From: Malonomonas rubra DSM 5091
Lineage (GTDB): Bacteria > Desulfobacterota > Desulfuromonadia > Desulfuromonadales > Geopsychrobacteraceae
Reading direction: 5' to 3'
Length of the DNA: 32,867 nucleotides
Assembly: GCF_900142125.1 (NCBI RefSeq)
Contig: NZ_FQZT01000021.1
Location: 1-32,867, forward strand
In this document: piece by piece, positions 29,038 through 32,867 of the stretch
Position numbering within the stretch: the stretch's first letter is position 1
Layout of the letters: the number at the start of each line of letters is the position of its first letter
Translations under genes and position numbers: made by a program
Notes under the pieces: generated by a model
Seen by the model: only the letters and a program-made list of their open reading frames with translations
Databases searched by the model: none
What the model was told of the DNA's origin: nothing

Positions 29038-29066
29038 ACGCTAAAGCTATCGTGAAGGAGGTAGTT

Positions 29067-30392
29067 ATGTTTAACGGGAAGATCGTGGCGTTCGGGGTGC
29101 TTATCGCCGGGATGCTTTATTTTGCCGGCATTGCCGGGTCCTCAAGCTGTGTCGATTGCCATACCGACGTTGCCAAGCTCAAGGCGATTGCTAAAACATT
29201 GCCGAAAAAAGAGGCTTCGGCGGAAACTGCGGGCAAAGGCTGAGGCGGCTCAGTGGCTCCGTTGGAGCTACATGAAAAAGTTCTGGTTGCGAAAGATTTT
29301 CTGGAAACAACCCATGGCTCGATGGCCTGTACCGACTGCCACGGTGGTGATAATAAAAGTGACAATATGAAAAAAGCGCACGTCGGCATGACGGCAGATC
29401 CCACTTTCCCGGATGCCACCGCAGCTTGTGGGGAGTGCCACGCCGAAGAGGCCAAGCTTGCCAAAACCTCGCTGCACTATACTTTGGCAACTTATAAGCC
29501 GATTGTGCATCAGCGGGCATCAACCGATCCTGAAAAGTTGCAGAAGCTCAACCAGGGGATGGACAACCACTGTTATAGCTGTCACGCCAGCTGCGGCGAG
29601 TGCCATGTCAGTCGGCCCAATTTTGCCAAGGGTGGTTTTATCTCCGGGCACAATTTCAATAAGACTCCGGATCAGACCAATCAGTGCACGGCTTGCCACG
29701 GTAGCCGGGTCGGAAATGAGTTCACCGGCAAGACCGGTTCGGGAGACGCCCACTATACCAAGCACGATATGGACTGTATGTCCTGTCACAGTACCAAAGA
29801 TCTGCATGGTGACGGCAAGAGCGATCACCGCGACCGCTACGATGTCAAGGGGCTGTCAGCTTGTGCGGACTGCCACCAATTGGACGACAGTGTCGAGCAG
29901 CACGCTATTCATGGTGACAAGGTGTCCTGCTACGTTTGCCACGCTCAGCCTTACGCCAACTGCTATGGTTGCCATGTCGGTCTCGATAGTAAAGGACTGG
30001 CCTACTATAAAAATCCTGACGAGGAGGAACTGTTCCGGATCGGTTTGAACCCGCTGCAAGACGAGGTGCATCCGGAAAAATGGATCCTGGTACGGAGAAC
30101 ACCTTCGGTGCCGACCTCTTTCGATTTTTATGGTAAAGAGCTGATGCCGAACTTTGACCGCCTCAATAACTGGAAGTATGCTTCGCCGCACAATCTCCAG
30201 AAGAAGACCAGTCAAAACCGCGAGTGTAACAATTGTCACGGTAATAAGGACCTGTTCCTGACCGAAGACAAGGTTAAACCCGAGTTCCGTAAAGCCAACG
30301 CCAAGGTGATTGTTGCGGATAAGTTGATCCCTGAAAAGCAGGCCGAGGCTGAGCAAAAAGAAGAACCTAAGAAGAAGCGCAGTTATTTTTAA
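29067..30392 (+). CDS. Selenocysteine-containing multiheme (11-haem) c-type cytochrome, possibly ExtKL-like
   Basis: One reading frame from ATG 29067 (GAAGGAGG six bases upstream) to 30392 is interrupted only by UGA at 29241-29243, codon 59. Residues 1-24 form a short basic and hydrophobic export signal, and C28-H32 (CVDCH) is haem site 1. After the UGA come ten more CxxCH sites: 88-92, 121-125, 169-173, 176-180, 207-211, 237-241, 266-270, 288-292, 299-303 and 387-391. The C-terminus is Lys/Glu rich. Without readthrough the ten-haem part would have no signal peptide and could not be matured as cytochrome c. A SECIS-like hairpin follows the UGA, so I read codon 59 as Sec in KGUGGS (441 aa in total). 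The likely role is periplasmic or outer-surface electron transfer. ExtKL-type cytochromes of Geobacter ext operons are my best family guess, unverified. A nonsense mutation or two separate proteins are the alternatives. Confidence 0.78.
29250..29275 (+). promoter_or_regulatory. Bacterial SECIS-like hairpin after in-frame UGA
   Basis: The arms GUGGCUCC (29253-29260) and GGAGCUAC (29264-29271) form an 8-bp stem (one G-U pair) with the 3-nt apical loop GUU (29261-29263). After one bulged A (29272) the stem extends by UCA/UGA (29250-29252 with 29273-29275). The loop begins G-U and starts 17 nt after the UGA. Known bacterial SECIS elements have a G at the first or second loop position and a UGA-to-loop distance of roughly 16-37 nt, so the geometry fits. 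The function is inferred. Confidence 0.7.
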
Positions 30393-30395
30393 CCA

Positions 30396-30411
30396 GGTCG
30401 ATTATTCGACC
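30396..30411 (+). other. Intercistronic hairpin between cytochrome and rhodanese genes
   Basis: A perfect 6-bp stem, GGTCGA (30396-30401) and TCGACC (30406-30411), with loop TTAT starts 4 bp after the cytochrome stop. There is no T-run. It may adjust mRNA stability or relative expression of the two genes. Confidence 0.5.
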
Positions 30412-30442
30412 CTAACTTCACACTCTCTTAAAGGAGTAAGGA

Positions 30443-31354
30443 ATGAAGCGTCTGACACATCTTTTGTTGGTAGCAATTATGGTTCTGGCGGTAGTCCCGT
30501 TTACCGCTGCAGAAGCACTTGCAGAGAAAGTTTTTGTCAAGGCTGAGCAGGTTGCCGAACTGATTGAGGCCGGTGCTCCAAAGCTGCGTGTTATCGATTG
30601 CCGGCTGGAAGAAAAAGACTACAAAAAAGGCCATGTCCCTGGCGCCGTCTATATGAATGTGCGCAAAGACCTGCGGATGAAAGGGGCGTGGGATACGATC
30701 GGTGTCCGTCGCCAAATCGAAGCTCAAGAGGAACTCTTCGGTCGCCAGCTTGGCATCGATAGCGATACCATGGTGGTGCTCTATGATGATGAAGGCTGGG
30801 ATGCGACCCGCCTATTCTGGGAACTGAAATATACCGGTCATGAAAAAGTTGCAATCATCTTCGGTGGCTGGCCGGAGTGGCAGAGCAACAAGCTCCCGGT
30901 CTCCAAAGATGTCCCGAAAATTGAGCCGGCATTGTTTGTTGCTGATGTCCAGCCGGAGCTGTTGGCAACTTCCAGTTATATCATGAGTAAAATGGGTGAT
31001 CCGAATACCGTACTGCTCGACGTGCGTCCGCCGGAACAGTTCAAGGGCGATGCCAAGCATCCAGCAGCCAAAATCGGTGGCCGCCTGCCAAGCGCAGTCA
31101 ACGCTTTCACCCTGGCAAACTGGGAAAACAAGACCTACCTGAAAAACCCGGCAGAACTTGTTGAGATGTATGCTGATCTGGGTGTGACTCCGGATAAAGA
31201 GATCGTTCTTTACTGTAATACCGGCTACTACGCAGCAAACAGCTACTTTATCCTCAAGGCACTCGACTTCCCGAACGTTCGCGTTTATGACTATTCTTGG
31301 GTTGAGTGGAATGGTAAAGGGCATCTGCCGAAGATTGTCGGCAAAGCCAAGTAA
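30443..31354 (+). CDS. Exported tandem rhodanese-like sulfurtransferase
   Basis: A 303-aa protein with a Sec signal peptide (residues 1-27, ALA before E28), so it is probably periplasmic; no lipobox Cys is present. It has two rhodanese domains. Domain 1 (about 30-155) has LRVIDCRLEEKDYKKGHVPG and DEGWDATRLFWELKYTGHEK, but Asp residues (LYDDEGWD, 114-120) replace the active-site Cys, so it is probably non-catalytic. Domain 2 (about 170-298) has VLLDVRPPEQFKG and the active loop LYCNTGYYAA with C258. It follows the cytochrome by 50 bp with an AAAGGAG ribosome binding site and precedes a terminator, so the two likely form an operon. Rhodanese-like proteins also accompany Ext-type cytochromes; ExtH is one possibility, unverified. 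Confidence 0.9.
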   Translation: MKRLTHLLLVAIMVLAVVPFTAAEALAEKVFVKAEQVAELIEAGAPKLRVIDCRLEEKDYKKGHVPGAVYMNVRKDLRMKGAWDTIGVRRQIEAQEELFGRQLGIDSDTMVVLYDDEGWDATRLFWELKYTGHEKVAIIFGGWPEWQSNKLPVSKDVPKIEPALFVADVQPELLATSSYIMSKMGDPNTVLLDVRPPEQFKGDAKHPAAKIGGRLPSAVNAFTLANWENKTYLKNPAELVEMYADLGVTPDKEIVLYCNTGYYAANSYFILKALDFPNVRVYDYSWVEWNGKGHLPKIVGKAK

Positions 31355-31374
31355 AAAGTAAAAATACGCTTAAC

Positions 31375-31414
31375 AAAAAACGGCCCCGCTTTTAATTTGC
31401 GGGGCCGTTTTTTT
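31375..31414. terminator. Bidirectional terminator after the rhodanese gene
   Basis: A perfect 9-bp GC-rich stem, CGGCCCCGC (31381-31389) and GCGGGGCCG (31399-31407), is flanked by AAAAAA and TTTTTTT. It can end transcription of the rhodanese gene and of the convergent small gene that stops at 31417. Confidence 0.93.
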
Positions 31415-31416
31415 AG

Positions 31417-31743
31417 TTATTCCCGGTCTGGCCTGTCATCCCCTTTTTTGTCGGCGTTGACATGCAGGCCGCAATGTACGCAGCGCCTGACGGGGAAAAA
31501 TGTTGGCCCGTGGGTGTGAAAACAGTTGCCGCAGTCGGGGCAGCGAACAACGACTGCCAGGGCGACGACGACACAGAGCAGAATCAGCCAGACGATAAAG
31601 ACCTTGATAACCGTGTTCCAGCCACCAGCTGACTGCAACGAGATCATCATGGCTGGAACATAGACTGCGATTGTCAGCCACAGCAGTATCCGCCGTTGGC
31701 GGACTTTTTTCAGCCCAGCGCTAAACTCCTGCACATCACTCAT
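31417..31743 (-). CDS. Hypothetical two-helix membrane protein with C-terminal zinc ribbon
   Basis: A 108-aa protein I do not recognise. Residues about 19-38 and 46-66 are hydrophobic membrane helices joined by a short loop. The C-terminal part has C68, C71, C74, C88 and C91 in CPDCGNCFHTHG and RRCVHCGLHVN, a zinc-ribbon-like pattern with nearby His residues, and probably faces the cytoplasm. The tail is charged (KKGDDRPDRE). AAGGATG lies upstream of ATG 31743. It is convergent with the rhodanese gene and shares its terminator. The clean start, stop and domain layout suggest a real gene. Confidence 0.75.
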   Translation of the reverse strand: MSDVQEFSAGLKKVRQRRILLWLTIAVYVPAMMISLQSAGGWNTVIKVFIVWLILLCVVVALAVVVRCPDCGNCFHTHGPTFFPVRRCVHCGLHVNADKKGDDRPDRE

Positions 31744-32007
31744 CTTGTTTCACCCATCCTTGAAGTTGGGGCGTTGAGCAGCCCGTTAATCGTATACATA
31801 TCTCATTTCAATCTGCTCGATAGTACTGTTTTTCAGTCGGGATATCAATCGAAGATGGCCGAAGCATTTTCGGCCAGGTTCTTGCCGGATAAATAAAATA
31901 TTCTTACAGGAGGAAATGTATATTTTTTTCGAGGTTTATTTTCTTCTGTAATTATAACCTTTTACGTTTTTATCGGTTCGTGTTTTGACTGCCAGGTTGG
32001 GTCGGGG

Positions 32008-32026
32008 TGTATGTTCCTCATATACA
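32008..32026. promoter_or_regulatory. Possible enhancer (activator) site for the sigma-54 promoter
   Basis: Inverted arms TGTAT (32008-32012) and ATACA (32022-32026), separated by 9 bp, lie about 114-132 bp before the predicted transcription start. That is the usual distance for a bacterial enhancer-binding protein. It is a single short palindrome, so the call is tentative. Confidence 0.25.
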
Positions 32027-32113
32027 ACGATAAATTTTATTCTATTTTTTTGTCATCCTTAAAGCTTAGTGATTTCAGTGTTTTGGAGATTATTTGAAGT
32101 GCAAAGGGAAACT

Positions 32114-32129
32114 TGGCACAGTCACTGCT
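32114..32129 (+). promoter_or_regulatory. Sigma-54 (RpoN) promoter
   Basis: TGGCACAGTCACTGCT (32114-32129) has the -24 element TGGCAC perfect, exactly 10 bp between the GG (32115-32116) and GC (32127-32128) dinucleotides, and a -12 element CTGCT one base from TTGCT. Transcription would start near 32140, giving a 52-nt leader before ATG 32192. Confidence 0.82.
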
Positions 32130-32191
32130 CTATAGTCATAGCAAGAAACGAAAACAAGAGAAGAAATTCTCATCAGTCAATGGAGGACATT

Positions 32192-32422
32192 ATGAAAGCT
32201 ATCGTACGCAACAGTTTAATCGCCCTGTTCACTTTTTCTTCTGCCGCATTTGCCGCCAATGGCGCTGCCGATACCGAGGGGGGCTTCCTGCTCTCACTGT
32301 TCATCGGTTTCTTCGCCTTGATCTTGGTGTTCCAGATTGTTCCGGCTTTTTTGCTCTTTGTCGGTATGATCCGTGGTCTGATGAGTGCTGATAGAAAAGA
32401 AGTCACAGGAATCAAGCACTGA
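32192..32422 (+). CDS. Small exported or membrane protein, 76 aa (tandem paralogue 1)
   Basis: A 76-aa protein of unknown function. I start it at ATG 32192, where TGGAGGA lies 6-10 bp upstream; the frame is open further upstream but that part lies before or at the sigma-54 promoter. Residues 1-21 look like a Sec signal peptide (SSAAFA before ANG), and about 31-59 form a hydrophobic helix with LFIGFFALILVFQIVPAF followed by VGMIRG. The end is short and charged (ADRKEVTGIKH). The length and motif LF(I/V)GF-A-L-V-Q-(I/L)-PA----VG match the next gene, so the two are tandem paralogues. Expression is probably sigma-54 dependent. Confidence 0.8.
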   Translation: MKAIVRNSLIALFTFSSAAFAANGAADTEGGFLLSLFIGFFALILVFQIVPAFLLFVGMIRGLMSADRKEVTGIKH

Positions 32423-32474
32423 TAATTTTACTTCAGGTAAGAGATATCTGTAAAAATCAAAGGAGATAGGAATT

Positions 32475-32705
32475 ATGAAATACGCACTGATGACACTGAC
32501 TGCGACCCTGTTGGCTGCTTCCCCGGTACTGGCTGCCGATACCACCAAAACCTATACCAGCGGCATCCTTGTTCTTCTTTTCGTCGGTTTTTGTGCAGTG
32601 TTGGTTGTTATGCAGCTGCTGCCGGCAGTGATGAACCTGGTTGGCCTGACCAAGCAGGCAATGAAAGATTCTCGCAGCGAAAAGCTTGCTCAAGTCAAGG
32701 AATAA
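32475..32705 (+). CDS. Small exported or membrane protein, 76 aa (tandem paralogue 2)
   Basis: A 76-aa protein related to its upstream neighbour. Residues 1-20 form a signal peptide (ASPVLA before ADT). The hydrophobic helix (about 30-58) has ILVLLFVGFCAVLVVMQLLP followed by AVMNLVGLTKQAM, aligning with the first protein without gaps over about 30 residues. The tail is charged (KDSRSEKLAQVKE). ATG 32475 follows AAAGGAGATAGGAATT. The 52-bp gap and shared terminator suggest a two-gene operon under the sigma-54 promoter. Function is unknown; one possibility is a small subunit or modulator of a membrane complex. Confidence 0.82.
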   Translation: MKYALMTLTATLLAASPVLAADTTKTYTSGILVLLFVGFCAVLVVMQLLPAVMNLVGLTKQAMKDSRSEKLAQVKE

Positions 32706-32734
32706 GCAACACCTCTGTATTGATGAATTCAATC

Positions 32735-32762
32735 GGGCGACTGTTTCAGTCGCCCTTTTTTT
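32735..32762 (+). terminator. Intrinsic terminator after the small-protein pair
   Basis: A perfect 9-bp stem, GGGCGACTG (32735-32743) and CAGTCGCCC (32747-32755), with a TTT loop is followed by seven T residues. It lies 29 bp after the stop of the second 76-aa gene. Confidence 0.94.
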
Positions 32763-32807
32763 ATAATTTTTCTGTCACGTCCTAAAATACGTTGACAGTT
32801 TTTTCCT

Positions 32808-32834
32808 AAGCCACCTCCCCCATGGAGGTGGCTT
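32808..32834. repeat. Perfect 11-bp inverted repeat near the window end
   Basis: The arms AAGCCACCTCC (32808-32818) and GGAGGTGGCTT (32824-32834) have a 5-nt loop. It is followed by TTCTT rather than a clean T-run, so it may be a weak second terminator or belong to the regulatory region of a gene beyond the window. Confidence 0.5.
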
Positions 32835-32867
32835 TCTTATGTACTTCTTCCGGTGTTTGCATATTCA

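Larger units (their letters stand above)
28717..29066. other. 350-bp divergent intergenic control region
   Basis: This AT-rich region separates the minus-strand kinase from the plus-strand cytochrome. It holds a minus-strand sigma-70 promoter, at least one plus-strand promoter candidate, a short palindrome and two leader hairpins, each listed separately. A second plus-strand candidate is TTGACA at 28826-28831 with TAGGTT 16 bp downstream. I see no RNA gene. Confidence 0.7.
31744..32191. other. 448-bp AT-rich intergenic region
   Basis: No gene of normal size is supported here. It contains a hairpin with arms GGCCGAA (31857-31863) and TTCGGCC (31869-31875), and an AGGAGGAA ribosome-binding-like sequence before an 11-codon frame at 31916-31951 that I do not call. 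It also holds an inverted TGTAT/ATACA pair (32008-32026) and a strong sigma-54 promoter (32114-32129). The region is notably more AT rich than the flanking genes. Confidence 0.6.

Noticed and set aside
29000-29066. c-di-GMP/cGAMP (GEMM) riboswitch upstream of the cytochrome
   Set aside because: ACGCTAAAGC after a hairpin recalls the GEMM core, and such riboswitches precede cytochromes in Geobacter. However, the GGCAAACC-type segment and the second stem are missing, and only 30 nt remain before the start codon.
29253-30392. Ten-haem cytochrome as an independent gene starting at GTG 29253
   Set aside because: It lacks a signal peptide and a good ribosome binding site, lies in exactly the same frame as the upstream exported fragment, and the GTG sits inside the proposed SECIS stem. 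A single Sec-containing protein explains the data better.
31916-31951. 11-codon peptide with a strong ribosome-binding-like site
   Set aside because: Too short to support as a gene, mostly aromatic and hydrophobic codons in an AT-rich stretch. Reported only as an observation on the spacer.

Overview
This 32.9 kb window looks like a chromosomal segment of a deltaproteobacterium of the Desulfuromonadales/Geobacterales type. That is an inference from four things: a long S10-spc-alpha ribosomal protein cluster with secY-adk-map, the order glyQ-glyS-ppdK downstream, a multiheme c-type cytochrome, and abundant c-di-GMP and sigma-54 style signalling. There is no sign of phage, insertion sequences or CRISPR, and apart from the last 4 kb the window is gene dense.

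Bases 1-16072 hold 31 consecutive plus-strand genes: the 3' part of tuf, then rpsJ, rplC, rplD, rplW, rplB, rpsS, rplV, rpsC, rplP, rpmC, rpsQ, rplN, rplX, rplE, rpsN, rpsH, rplF, rplR, rpsE, rpmD, rplO, secY, adk, map, rpmJ (37 aa), rpsM, rpsK, rpsD, rpoA and rplQ. A strong intrinsic terminator closes the cluster at about 16.1 kb. No infA lies between map and rpmJ.

Bases 16.2-24.4 kb hold mgtE (Mg2+ transport), recO (repair), glyQ and glyS (glycyl-tRNA synthetase, with a clear sigma-70 promoter before glyQ) and ppdK (pyruvate phosphate dikinase). ppdK ends at a terminator shared with a convergent two-gene signalling operon. That minus-strand operon (24.4-28.7 kb) encodes an HDOD-GAF-histidine kinase and, with no gap, a REC-PAS-GGDEF-EAL response regulator, so it probably links a phosphorelay to c-di-GMP turnover.

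The most unusual locus is at 29.07-31.35 kb. An 11-haem c-type cytochrome is interrupted after codon 58 by an in-frame UGA. The signal peptide and first haem site lie before the UGA and the other ten haem sites after it. A hairpin that fits the bacterial SECIS pattern starts seven bases after the UGA: the apical loop is GUU, 17 nt from the UGA, and the stem is 8 bp plus 3 bp after a bulge. I read this as a selenocysteine-containing multiheme cytochrome, perhaps of the Ext (ExtKL) kind. It is followed by an exported tandem rhodanese whose second domain alone keeps the catalytic cysteine. The pair may act in extracytoplasmic electron transfer or in sulfur/selenium oxyanion chemistry.

The last part has a convergent two-helix membrane protein with a zinc ribbon, an AT-rich spacer, a near-consensus sigma-54 promoter at 32.11 kb, and two tandem related 76-aa proteins, each with a signal peptide and one membrane helix, closed by a terminator.
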